Shown here piece by piece: positions 53,059 to 61,858 of a stretch of 64,000 nucleotides of DNA. Each line of letters opens with the position of its first letter. Within the stretch, counting starts at the first letter, position 1. Source of the stretch: Streptomyces sp. AM 4-1-1 (GTDB lineage: Bacteria > Actinomycetota > Actinomycetes > Streptomycetales > Streptomycetaceae); contig NZ_CP119145.1 of the NCBI RefSeq assembly GCF_029167625.1, positions 4,092,001 through 4,156,000 of the forward strand, given 5' to 3'. The notes below the pieces were generated by a model. That model had not been told where the DNA came from, made no database searches, and saw nothing but the letters and a program-made list of their open reading frames with translations. The position numbers and the translations under genes were made by a program.

Positions 53059-53088
53059 GTTGACATCGCCAACGTGTGTACGTGATGA
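53059..53088 (+). promoter_or_regulatory. Promoter with the shared 17-bp island block
   Basis: GTTGACATCGCCAACGT at 53059-53075 contains a consensus -35 (TTGACA, 53060-53065) and a GTTG/CAAC dyad. A weak -10 (TGATGA) follows 17 bp later. The same 17 bases occur on the minus strand at 61834-61850 before the methylase. ATG of the ATPase is 64 bp further on. Confidence 0.65.
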
Positions 53089-53151
53089 TTCTGGAGTGAA
53101 CGGTCCGGCGATCCCGCTGCGACCGCTGACCACTCCTGTGAGGAACACGCC

Positions 53152-55599
53152 ATGCGCCACAAGACCCCCCTGCGCCAGCTGATCGCCCAGCGCATCGACA
53201 GCGCGGAGCCGTCCGAGCTGTCGCCCGAGGCCGCCGCCCTGCTGCGCGACACGCTCCCGGACCCGGACCCGGCTCCGGAGGAGGCCGGGCGGGCCGGTCC
53301 CGTCTATCTCCGGTCCATCACGGCGGCCGGCTGGCGGGGTGTCGGCCCCGAGGCGACGCTCGATCTCCCCCATGGCCCCGGCCTCACCGTGGTCACGGGT
53401 GCCAACGGCACCGGGAAGTCGAGCTTCGCGGAGGCCGCCGAGATCGCGCTCACCGGGTTCAACGCCCGCTGGGACGGCAGCAACGGCGGTAAGCCCCGGA
53501 CGAAGGTCTGGCGGAGTGGATGGTGCAACCTGCACGAGGCCACGGCGCCCCAGGTCGCAGTGAGCCTCACCCTGGACGACTCCGCCGAGCCGGTAACGGT
53601 ACGCCGGACCTGGTACGGAGTGGAGGTCGAGGAGGCGCGCACGACGGTGATCCGGGAGGACGGCACCGAGCTGAAGCTGGACGAGTGCGTGAACGCCGAC
53701 ATGCTCGACGTCTACCGGCCCTTCCTGCCCTACAGCGAGCTGGGCTCGATGGTGGACGGCACGATGAGCGATCTGTACCGCAAGATTTCCACGTTCATCG
53801 GGCTCGGCAGGCTCGGAGAGATGGACGTCCGGCTCGCGGACCGGGTCAAGGAGTGCAAGGACATCGAGGCGAGGCCCCGCCCGCTGAAGGCCGCGGCGGT
53901 CGAGGCGTTGACCGGTCTGAACGACCGGCGTGCCGTCGACGCGATGGCGGCTCTCGGCGGGCGCGTCCCCGATGTCGACGCCGTACGGTCCCTGCTCGAC
54001 CAGGACGCGGTCGCCGACCAGGGCGACGCGGCCCGGCTCCGGGCACGCGCCTCCCTGACCGGACCCGATGAGTCGGAGGTCGTCGGGGCGCTGGCCCGGC
54101 TGAGGGAGGCCATCGCGGCCTTGGAGGACGTACGGCACTCCGACGCGGAGGACGCGCGCCGCCTGGCCGCCCTGCTGGAGGCCGCCTTCGAGCAGCGTCG
54201 CCGGTCGGGGAGTCCGCACTGCCCGGTCTGTGGCACCGAGGACCGTCTCGACCAGGCGTGGGCCGAGGCGACCCGGGCCGAGATCGAGCGGCTTCAGGCG
54301 GAGGCGGCCGAGGCCGATGCCGTACGCCGTACTCTCAGCGGCGCCAAGCGCGCCGTGCACGACCTGGTGCAGCCCGTTCCCGACCTGCTGCGGACGGAGG
54401 ATTCCGAGCTGGCGGAGCTGTGGCGCGAGTGGTCGCTCTGCCGGAGCCTCACGGACCCCGCCGAACTGGCCGAGTGCGTCGGACGCCTCGCGCCCAGGCT
54501 GGCGGCTGCCTGCCGCCAGTCCGGAGAGGAGGCGGCGCGTCGGCTGACCGACCGTGACACCGCCTGGCGGCCCGCGGCCGTGCGGCTCGCGGAGTGGGCC
54601 GAGGCGGCCGAGGAGGCGGCGGACGCGACCGGGCGGCGCAAGACGGCCGAGGCGGCCCGCAAGTGGTTCAGGAAGCTGACGGACGAGCTGCGGGCCGAGC
54701 GGATGCGCCACTTCAGCAAGCAGTCCCAGGAGGTCTGGACGAAGCTGTGCGAGAGCAGCAACGTCTCCCTCGGCCCCGTCGACCTGACCGGAACGGCCAA
54801 GCAGGGCGGAGTGGAGCTCGACGTCTCGGTCGACGACCACGAGGCGGCCGCGTACAGCGTGATGAGCCAGGGCGAACTGCACTCGCTCGCCCTCTCGTTG
54901 TTCATCCCCCGGGCCACGCACGAGGCCAGTCCGTTCGGCTTCCTCGTCATCGACGACCCGGTACAGTCGATGGACACCCAGAAGGTGGAGGGTCTTGCCA
55001 CCGTCCTCAGCGAGTGCGCCCGGTACCGCCAGGTCGTCGTCTTCACCCACGACACCCGCCTCGAACAGGCCATCACGCACCTCGGGATCGAGGCGACGGT
55101 CCACCGCATCTCCCGCGAGGAGAAGTCGCGCGTGACCGTCGAGCGGACGATGGACCCCTTCCTGCAGGCGATCGGCGAGGCCAAGGACGTCTCCAAGGAC
55201 CCGTCCGTGCCCCAGGTCGTGGCCGACCGGGTCATCCCGGCGATGTGCCGCGCCGCCCTGGAGGCCGCATGCGTGGAGACCGCCCGCCGCACTGTGCGGG
55301 ACGAGCGGGGGAACCGCCTGAGCCTCGCGGAGTTCGAGGAGCGGGTGCCGGCCCGGGGAAGCACCAAGCAGTACGTGGCGTTCGCGCTTCTGGGGGACCG
55401 CTCTGGAAGGCCCAAGGCAGCGGTTGAAGTGCTGCACAGCGGAGGTTGGGACCTGATCGAGAAGCTGAACGAGGGCTCTCACGGGGGCCTGGCGACCGTT
55501 ACGGAGCGCGGGAGGCTGGTGGAGCGTACGGAACGACTGGCAGAGGCCGTCCGGCGCTTCGGCCGGGGCACCGTCGGCCCGCAGGGCGGTGCCCGATGA
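53152..55599 (+). CDS. SMC/RecF-like AAA ATPase with CxxC hook
   Basis: 815 residues. Walker A GANGTGKSSF at about 82-91 after an AGWRGVGP strand; coiled-coil-like middle with a CPVCGTEDRL zinc-hook-like CxxC near 358-361; signature VMSQGELHSLALSLF near 570; Walker B FLVIDDPVQSMD near 597-608; H-loop VVVFTHD. The tail after ~650 has no clear nuclease motif. Resembles the RloC/RecF-like ATPases of defence islands. ATG 53152 follows GAGGAA. Overlaps its small partner by ATGA, so the two probably act together. Confidence 0.86.
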   Translation: MRHKTPLRQLIAQRIDSAEPSELSPEAAALLRDTLPDPDPAPEEAGRAGPVYLRSITAAGWRGVGPEATLDLPHGPGLTVVTGANGTGKSSFAEAAEIALTGFNARWDGSNGGKPRTKVWRSGWCNLHEATAPQVAVSLTLDDSAEPVTVRRTWYGVEVEEARTTVIREDGTELKLDECVNADMLDVYRPFLPYSELGSMVDGTMSDLYRKISTFIGLGRLGEMDVRLADRVKECKDIEARPRPLKAAAVEALTGLNDRRAVDAMAALGGRVPDVDAVRSLLDQDAVADQGDAARLRARASLTGPDESEVVGALARLREAIAALEDVRHSDAEDARRLAALLEAAFEQRRRSGSPHCPVCGTEDRLDQAWAEATRAEIERLQAEAAEADAVRRTLSGAKRAVHDLVQPVPDLLRTEDSELAELWREWSLCRSLTDPAELAECVGRLAPRLAAACRQSGEEAARRLTDRDTAWRPAAVRLAEWAEAAEEAADATGRRKTAEAARKWFRKLTDELRAERMRHFSKQSQEVWTKLCESSNVSLGPVDLTGTAKQGGVELDVSVDDHEAAAYSVMSQGELHSLALSLFIPRATHEASPFGFLVIDDPVQSMDTQKVEGLATVLSECARYRQVVVFTHDTRLEQAITHLGIEATVHRISREEKSRVTVERTMDPFLQAIGEAKDVSKDPSVPQVVADRVIPAMCRAALEAACVETARRTVRDERGNRLSLAEFEERVPARGSTKQYVAFALLGDRSGRPKAAVEVLHSGGWDLIEKLNEGSHGGLATVTERGRLVERTERLAEAVRRFGRGTVGPQGGAR

Positions 55600-56129
55600 C
55601 GGACGACACCGCGCGGGCGGACGTGAACGCCGCCCGGTCCCTCCTGCGCCCCGCCGCCGGCACGATGACCTCGCTCGGCCCCGGAGTGCGGGCCCGTGCC
55701 GCGGCCCTGCTGCTGCGCCAGGCCCTCGAACGCGGCCTGGACGACTTCTGGCTGGGCGTGACCCCGGACATGACGCGCGTGGGGAAGCACCGCATCCTGT
55801 GCCTGGGGCCGTACACCGGCCGGGAGACCGCCAGGCGGTGCTACCTCACCTGGTCCGCGCTCAGCACGGCCTGCCACTACCGGGTGAACGAACTGCCCCC
55901 GGCGCCGCTGGAGATCCAGAGCCGCCTGCTGGAGGTGGAGGCTCTGCTGGCCGCGCTGGGCAGGGGACCGGCGGTCCCGTACGCCGTGCCGTCCCCGCTC
56001 TCGGCTCCGGAGGAAGCGGAGGGGCCGTCGGCCACCTCCGTGACGGCCCCGGCGGCGGTCCGTTCCGTTCCGAAGCCCGGCCCGCCGCCGGGGCGGCAGG
56101 CCGCGCCCCCGTTCGCCGCCGGCCCGTGA
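55596..56129 (+). CDS. Small partner of the SMC-like ATPase, unknown function
   Basis: 177 residues. Helical N-terminal 130 residues (ARAAALLLRQALERGLDDFW, then KHRILCLGPYTG) and a disordered Pro/Ala-rich tail. No catalytic motif recognised. ATG overlaps the ATPase stop (ATGA), indicating a two-gene unit. It could be an effector or adaptor. Confidence 0.75.
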   Translation: MTDDTARADVNAARSLLRPAAGTMTSLGPGVRARAAALLLRQALERGLDDFWLGVTPDMTRVGKHRILCLGPYTGRETARRCYLTWSALSTACHYRVNELPPAPLEIQSRLLEVEALLAALGRGPAVPYAVPSPLSAPEEAEGPSATSVTAPAAVRSVPKPGPPPGRQAAPPFAAGP

Positions 56130-56185
56130 GCGTCCGTGACGTTGCGCCGTCCGCACGCCTCACGGCCGTCGGCGGACGGCGCCCC

Positions 56186-56806
56186 TCAGAACCGTACGGG
56201 CATCCGCAGGACCGGCTTCGGCAGCCACCCGATGTGCCGCAGCGTCGGCACGACCCGGCTGAGCAGGTAGAAGACGACGGGCGAGCGCTCGTCCTCCTCG
56301 GGGAAGAAGAGAGCGTGCTGAACGGCGACGGTGTCCTGCGGCTCGTCCAGATCGACGCGGACGGGGTCCGCGAGGACGAAGGCCGTGTCCAGTTCCACAC
56401 CGGGCCGACTGGTCAGCTCCCGTAACGCGTCCAGGCCGCACACCTCGGCGAAACCGGCGGTGGTGAACGTCTTCTTGACGGTCGGGCGGTCCCCGGGGAC
56501 CGCGACCCACCCCATGACGCGGAGCTCTCCGCTCCCCGCACCCGTGCCCTGGACCCCGGCGCGGCGACGGTTGTGGAGGTTGGCCAGCGGCGCGGGCATC
56601 TCCGGCACCACGGCGGGCTGGTACAGGACGAGATCGCGTTCGCCGTTCTCCCACCGGGTGTCGTGGACCGTGAGATCCGGGCGGCCCTCCAGCTTCACCT
56701 TCCACACGGCCGCCGTACCTCCGCACCGCTCACCGGAACAGGTGGCCGCGACGCCTTTCGGCACCAGGCCGTCCCGGCGCAGAACGAACTGATCCATGAT
56801 GGTCAT
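56186..56806 (-). CDS. Hypothetical protein, opposite strand
   Basis: 206 residues: MTIMDQFVLRRDGL, CSGERCGGTAAVWKVKLEG, a DLVLYQPAVVPEMP segment and a late VVFYLLSRVVPTLRHIGWLP. Beta-rich with a CxxxxC pair that might bind metal. ATG 56806 has GAGGGG upstream; a long open frame to 57619 is a shadow of mcrB. I do not recognise the family. It stands alone between two rightward units. Confidence 0.6.
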   Translation of the reverse strand: MTIMDQFVLRRDGLVPKGVAATCSGERCGGTAAVWKVKLEGRPDLTVHDTRWENGERDLVLYQPAVVPEMPAPLANLHNRRRAGVQGTGAGSGELRVMGWVAVPGDRPTVKKTFTTAGFAEVCGLDALRELTSRPGVELDTAFVLADPVRVDLDEPQDTVAVQHALFFPEEDERSPVVFYLLSRVVPTLRHIGWLPKPVLRMPVRF

Positions 56807-56942
56807 GAAGACCACGCCCCTCCCCTGTGAGGTAGCGCACACCACGCCCCCCTGTGTGGAGATTATGCGATGAACCAGTAAGGAAAGTACGGGTGCGGGA
56901 AAAGGTGGCGATGCGTTTTTCGCCCGGAACGGGAAGAGGACG

Positions 56943-58871
56943 ATGAGCAACATGGGGGAAGTGCCGAGCGGCCCGGACCGGACGCCAGAGTTCCTGCTCC
57001 GGCTACCCGGCGCGGGCGGTGTCGACCACGCCCGGGGCGTCCTGCTGGATGCCGTCGGGACCAACGGGAGCCGGAAGTTCCGTATCCTGGCCGGCTCACC
57101 CGCCCGAGACCGTGAGATGCCGTCCTTCAAGAAGCACTTCAGCGCCACGGCCCGGGTACGAGCCCTGCTGAAGCAGACGGGCGTCCTGCGCCCGTCTACC
57201 CGATGGCCCGGCTGGCTGGAGGCGGCCGAGGACATCGACTGCGGCTCACCCTCCTTCGCGGCCGGTGTCCTGGTGGGATCACCGCGCAACGGGTGGATCG
57301 ACTGGAAGACCGAGGACGACGTGCCGCTCTCGGACTTCATGGAGGGCGTCTGGTCCGGCCCCGCCCGGTCCTGGCTGATACGCGGCAACAACGTCTCCGG
57401 GGTCGACCTCGTCCAGAAACTCTGGCTGCCCGAGGGACGTGTCTCCCTCGCCGCCTCCCGGCTGCGGCAGGGAGTCGACCAGGGCGTCAGCAAGGAACGG
57501 CTGCGCGCCCTGGTCGAGGAGGACTGGGGCACCACCGCCACGTACAGCCAGAAACTCGAACTGGTCGAGGAACTGCACGCCTTCCTGTCCCGGATGAAGT
57601 CCGGAGACACCGTGTGCACCCTCTCCGGCGGGCGGTTCTACGTCGGGCAGATCTCCGGGGCGGCCGAGCAGACGGCGTCCGAGAACGGTTTGTCGAACCT
57701 CCGGCGGCCCGCGGAGTGGCAGAGCACCGGCCACCCCTACGACACCCTGCCGGAGGAGATCCAGCAGCGGCTCGCCGCCCAGCACGACGTCGTCGACCTG
57801 ACGGCGGTGCAGGCGCACATCGACGGGCTCGGCCGCTCCGACGAGGAGCTGGAGGACGAGGCCGTCGAGTCGGAGAGCGGCCCCGGCGGCACGACACCCG
57901 CTCTCGCCGCCCGCCGCGAGCTGGAACTGCCCGTCCCGGACCAGGCCCTCGCCGACGAACTGCTGACCCACGACGTGGACTGGCTCCAGGAGGTCCGCGA
58001 ACTGCTCCGGGACGAGAAGCAGCTGATCCTCTACGGGCCGCCGGGCACGGGCAAGACGTACACCGCCATCAAGCTCGCCGAACACCTCAGCGGCGGGGCC
58101 GAGCGCGTCAAGCTCGTCCAGTTCCACCCGTCCTACTCCTACGAGGACTTCTTCGAGGGCTTCCGGCCCCGCGAGCACCCGAAGACGGGCGAGGTCGCCT
58201 TCCGGCTCACCCCCGGCCCCCTGCGCGACCTGGCCGACCTGGCCACCCGCGAGGGCAGCCACCACATCCCGCACTTCCTGATCATCGACGAGATCAACCG
58301 GGCCAACCTGGCCAAGGTCTTCGGCGAGCTGTACTTCCTCCTGGAGTACCGCAACAGGTCGGTGCGGCTCACCTACTCCGGCGACGACTTCCCCCTCCCG
58401 CCCAACCTGTTCGTCATCGGCACGATGAACACCGCCGACCGTTCGATCGCCCTAGTCGACGCTGCCATGCGCCGCCGCTTCGCCTTCGTCGAACTGTCAC
58501 CCCGCACCGAACCGACCCGCGGCCTGTTGCGGCGCTGGCTGGAGCGGCAGGGGCTCGGCAGCCGTGCGGCGGACCTCCTGGACGCCCTCAACGCACGCAT
58601 CGACGATGAGGACTTCCTCATCGGTCCCTCGTACCTGATGAAGAAGAGCGTGCACCGGGAAGGCGGCCTGGACCGGACCTGGCGGACCAAGATCCTGCCG
58701 CTCCTGGAGGAGCACCACTACGGGGAGTCCCTCGACATCGTGAAGCGGTACGGACTCGACGCCCTGTCCCGCTCCCTCGGCGACGGCGACGGCGACGGCG
58801 GGGGCAGGGACGGGGGAGGAGGCGGCTTGGGAGCGGGCGGCGACGGCGGCACGGGCGCGGCGACTCCGTGA
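56943..58871 (+). CDS. mcrB: McrB-like AAA+ GTPase of a type IV restriction system
   Basis: 642 residues. The N-terminal ~330 residues (presumed DNA-recognition part) do not match a domain I know. The AAA+ core has Walker A YGPPGTGKTYT (~362-372), the McrB-typical QFHPSYSYEDFFEGFRP, Walker B LIIDEINRANLAKVFGE (~444-460) and MNTADRSIALVDAAMRRRF (~494-512). The tail is Gly/Asp low complexity. McrB translocates DNA on GTP hydrolysis after sensing modified bases. ATG 56943 follows GAAGAGGA; its stop overlaps mcrC (GTGA). Confidence 0.92.
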   Translation: MSNMGEVPSGPDRTPEFLLRLPGAGGVDHARGVLLDAVGTNGSRKFRILAGSPARDREMPSFKKHFSATARVRALLKQTGVLRPSTRWPGWLEAAEDIDCGSPSFAAGVLVGSPRNGWIDWKTEDDVPLSDFMEGVWSGPARSWLIRGNNVSGVDLVQKLWLPEGRVSLAASRLRQGVDQGVSKERLRALVEEDWGTTATYSQKLELVEELHAFLSRMKSGDTVCTLSGGRFYVGQISGAAEQTASENGLSNLRRPAEWQSTGHPYDTLPEEIQQRLAAQHDVVDLTAVQAHIDGLGRSDEELEDEAVESESGPGGTTPALAARRELELPVPDQALADELLTHDVDWLQEVRELLRDEKQLILYGPPGTGKTYTAIKLAEHLSGGAERVKLVQFHPSYSYEDFFEGFRPREHPKTGEVAFRLTPGPLRDLADLATREGSHHIPHFLIIDEINRANLAKVFGELYFLLEYRNRSVRLTYSGDDFPLPPNLFVIGTMNTADRSIALVDAAMRRRFAFVELSPRTEPTRGLLRRWLERQGLGSRAADLLDALNARIDDEDFLIGPSYLMKKSVHREGGLDRTWRTKILPLLEEHHYGESLDIVKRYGLDALSRSLGDGDGDGGGRDGGGGGLGAGGDGGTGAATP

Positions 58872-60157
58872 CGACCGTCGAGCTGGACGAGCACGGGGCC
58901 GCCGTCAGCGTGTCGCTCCCCGACGAGGTGGGCCGGGCGCTCGCCGCCGCCCGCATCGTGGAGGCGGCACCGGACCCGTACCGCCCCGGGGCCTGGCGGC
59001 TGCGCGCCGGAGGCAAGGTCGGAGCGGTGGCTCTGAAGTCGGCGGGGCGGGAACCGATGATCCTGCGCATCGCGCCCAAGGTGCCGGTGCGAAGGCTGTT
59101 CTTCCTCATCGGCTACGCCGCCGACCCCCGGGTCCACCGGGACGGTGAGGTGGACGTGACCGAACACGAGGAGATCGTTCCGGCACTGGCCCAGGGGTTC
59201 GAGCGGGCCCTCGAACGCGCGCTGCGCCAAGGAGTGCTCCAGGGCTACCGTCACACCGAGGAGGCATCACCCGTCGTCCGCGGGCGCGTCCGGGAGGCCG
59301 ACCAGGTCAACCGCCATCACGGGCAGTCCTTCCCCGTCGAGATCGCCTACGACGACTACGGCACTGACATTGCGGAGAACCGCCTCCTGAGGGGCGCGGT
59401 GGAGCGGCTGCTCCCCTTGCATCGCGTCCCCGGCGACGTACGCCGCCGGCTCCGCCACCACCGGGCCCGCCTGCTGGACGCCGAACCGCTGGGGCGAGGA
59501 GCGCGGGACCTGCCGCGGTGGCGGCCGAGCCGGCTCAACCACCGCTACCTGCCCGCGCTGAGGCTGGCCGAGACGATCCTGCGCGGGGCGTCGGTGGAGC
59601 ACGGCACGGGTGGGGCCTCGGTCGACGGGTACCTCATCGACACACACAAGATCTTCGAGGACTTCGTCTGCGTCGCCCTGCGTGAGGCGCTGGCGCGGTA
59701 CGGCGGACGCACGGCCCTCCAGGCCCGCGGGGTGTACCTGGACGACGCCGGGGAGATCAGCATGCGCCCCGACCTGGTCTGGTACGGCGAGGACCGGACT
59801 CCTCGGGCCGTGGCGGACGCCAAGTACAAGGCGGAGAAGCCGGAAGGATTCCCGGACGCCGACCTCTACCAGATGCTCGCCTACTGCACGGCGCTCGGTC
59901 TCCGGGAGGGCCACCTGGTCTACGCGCGGGGGTACGAGCCGACCGTGACGCACCAGGTGCGCCACTCCAAGATCCGCATCCACCAGCACGCGCTGACCCT
60001 GGACCGCCCCCCGGGGGAGCTGCTCGCCGAGATCGCCGCCCTCGCCCGCGCGATGACCTGCGGCACGTCCGGCACCGCGTCCGGAGCCACGTCCGGCATC
60101 ACTGCCCGGACGGACACCGGTGACGTCGCCGTCAGGCGGAATCCTCGGGAGGCGTGA
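58868..60157 (+). CDS. mcrC: McrC-like PD-(D/E)XK nuclease subunit
   Basis: 429 residues. The N-terminal McrB-binding part (APKVPVRRLFFLIGYA) is followed by RGRVREADQ and the catalytic core ISMRPDLVWYGEDR...DAKYKAEK at about 297-322 (PD-D-x-K). It cuts DNA as part of the McrBC complex. GTG 58868 overlaps the mcrB stop. Its last 26 bp overlap the convergent methylase gene. Confidence 0.92.
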   Translation: MTTVELDEHGAAVSVSLPDEVGRALAAARIVEAAPDPYRPGAWRLRAGGKVGAVALKSAGREPMILRIAPKVPVRRLFFLIGYAADPRVHRDGEVDVTEHEEIVPALAQGFERALERALRQGVLQGYRHTEEASPVVRGRVREADQVNRHHGQSFPVEIAYDDYGTDIAENRLLRGAVERLLPLHRVPGDVRRRLRHHRARLLDAEPLGRGARDLPRWRPSRLNHRYLPALRLAETILRGASVEHGTGGASVDGYLIDTHKIFEDFVCVALREALARYGGRTALQARGVYLDDAGEISMRPDLVWYGEDRTPRAVADAKYKAEKPEGFPDADLYQMLAYCTALGLREGHLVYARGYEPTVTHQVRHSKIRIHQHALTLDRPPGELLAEIAALARAMTCGTSGTASGATSGITARTDTGDVAVRRNPREA

Positions 60158-61790
60158 GTGCTCCGCTGGTGAGACCGTCACGGGCGAGCGCACCCGCCTG
60201 CTCCGTGAGCCGGGCGACCTCGGCCACGTACTCCTCGAACTCCCGCAGCGCGCGGAAGGCGGCACCGTAGCGGCGCTGCTCCTCCACGGCCATCCGCGGC
60301 ACGCGCGCTCCCTTCGCGTCGAGGCGGAAGGAGCCGCTGCTGCTGGTCGAGCGGCGGTTGTTGGACGCGCTGCGCAGGAAGCCCCGCAGATAGCCGGTGT
60401 CCAACTGGTCGCTCGTCGAACGGGGTTCGCCGTCGGCCAGGTCGACGAGTCCGGCGCGGGAGAGGTCGGCCATGCTGACGGTCGCACCGTCCAGCGTTCC
60501 CGGCCCCTCGCCCGCCGAGAGCGCCGGCAGTAGAGTGCTCAACCGCTCCAGCCGCTCCTCGATCCTCTGCCGCAGAGCGTGGTACTCGGCCGGCAGATCC
60601 TCGCGCGCCGCGTCCACATGGGCGCTCGGGGTGAGGTCGACGGCGTCGTTGAGCAGATCGATGAGGGGTACGTCGACCGCTTGCCCGGCCGCCGGTTCCA
60701 TCGGACCGTCAGGCGCGTTGGAGGTCAGATCCACCATGCGCACGGACTCCGAGCCACCGGACGCGTGGGCCGGGCGGCGCAGTATCCACAGATGGACGGG
60801 TTGTGCGTGGGAGGCCACCATCCCGGGTGGCAGGGCCACGACCTCCGTGAGGATGCCCCGACGCACCATCTCTGCCCTGATACGGCGTCCGGCCTTCCGG
60901 TAGGCCACGGAGGCCGGCATGACGGCGACGACTCTGCCGCCGGGCGCGGTGTGGGCGTAGCAGTGCTGGAGCCAGGCCAGGTCCCCCTCCGCCTTCGAGG
61001 GCGTGCCCAGCTCCCACCGGGAGTCGAGGAGCAGTTCCTCTCGGCCCCAGTCCGGACCGGCGGTCGGGGGGTCACACAGGACCAGGTCGGCGCGGAGGTC
61101 CGGCCAGTGGTCGTGTCGCAGGGAGTCCCCTGTCTCGATCACGGTGTCCTGCTGCCCGGCCAGCTCGGCCCGTGCCCCTGCCAGCCCGGCCGCCGCCGGA
61201 TCGATGTCCTGGCCGCGTCGTATCGGCCCCTCGGTGGACCCGACGGACAGGAGAAGCGTCCCGATGCCGCATGCGGGGTCGAGGACGACGGAGCCACCGG
61301 GCACCGGGCCCGCGAAGTGGCTGACCGCTTTGACCAGGCGCAACGAAGTGACCTGGTCGGATCCGACGCGTCGTGAGGAGTCGCGGAACCGTTCCACCAG
61401 CTGCTCGACGACCTGGGCCGACGATTCCTGGTCGGCCAGCCGGGTGGCCAGGCCGACCAGGGTCTCGTCCAGCCCGTCGGCGTCGCCACGGGCCAGCATC
61501 CGGGCGACGCCGGCGACCCCCGTGATGATGTCGTCGCCGAAGGCGCCACGTAGCGCTTGCCAGAGGCGGACATCGTCCGAGACGTCGGTGCCCTTCTGCT
61601 GCCGGGCGAGCCAGGAACGGACCTCGGAGAGAGAGAAGAGCGGAGTGCTCGCCCCGGCATCGGCAGGCGCGGGAAAGTCGCTGTACCGCCGTCGCCAGTT
61701 GGAGACGGCGGCCCGGGTCACCCCCGCCAGCCTGGCGATCTCTGCTCCGGTGATCAGCGATTCGGCGGCTGGTGGAGTTGATTCCTTCAT
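60132..61790 (-). CDS. N6-adenine methylase-like protein with N-terminal HTH (HsdM-like)
   Basis: 552 residues. N-terminal MerR/HTH-like segment (ITGAEIARLAGVTRAAVSNW, ~13-32); SAM motif I VLDPACGIGTLLLSVG near 172-187; motif IV is VLCDPPTAGPDWG near 237-249, with Thr where the family has Phe/Tyr/Trp; C-terminal coiled coil (~420-470 and ~500-545). Resembles HsdM fused to a HTH; no HsdS or HsdR is adjacent. ATG 61790 follows GGAG; the frame to 61973 is not used. With McrBC and the nuclease upstream it may form one modification-sensing module. Motif IV change could abolish methylation. Confidence 0.83.
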   Translation of the reverse strand: MKESTPPAAESLITGAEIARLAGVTRAAVSNWRRRYSDFPAPADAGASTPLFSLSEVRSWLARQQKGTDVSDDVRLWQALRGAFGDDIITGVAGVARMLARGDADGLDETLVGLATRLADQESSAQVVEQLVERFRDSSRRVGSDQVTSLRLVKAVSHFAGPVPGGSVVLDPACGIGTLLLSVGSTEGPIRRGQDIDPAAAGLAGARAELAGQQDTVIETGDSLRHDHWPDLRADLVLCDPPTAGPDWGREELLLDSRWELGTPSKAEGDLAWLQHCYAHTAPGGRVVAVMPASVAYRKAGRRIRAEMVRRGILTEVVALPPGMVASHAQPVHLWILRRPAHASGGSESVRMVDLTSNAPDGPMEPAAGQAVDVPLIDLLNDAVDLTPSAHVDAAREDLPAEYHALRQRIEERLERLSTLLPALSAGEGPGTLDGATVSMADLSRAGLVDLADGEPRSTSDQLDTGYLRGFLRSASNNRRSTSSSGSFRLDAKGARVPRMAVEEQRRYGAAFRALREFEEYVAEVARLTEQAGALARDGLTSGALTPPEDSA

Positions 61791-61819
61791 GACTCCACCG
61801 TACACGCAGTTCGCCTGAC

Positions 61820-61858
61820 ATTCGAGAGTTGATACGTTGGCGATGTCAACAAGTATCA
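61820..61858 (-). promoter_or_regulatory. Methylase promoter with shared 17-bp block and TGATAC/GTATCA dyad
   Basis: Read on the minus strand, GTTGACATCGCCAACGT (61850 to 61834) holds TTGACA as -35, with TCGAAT (61825-61820) as -10 candidate at 18 bp. TGATAC (61830-61835) and GTATCA (61853-61858) flank it. The stop codon TGA of the upstream nuclease gene lies inside TTGACA. Confidence 0.65.

Noticed and set aside
60132..61790. Type I restriction-modification HsdM with HsdS and HsdR
   Set aside because: Neither HsdS nor HsdR is in the window; neighbours are McrC and a small nuclease-like protein.
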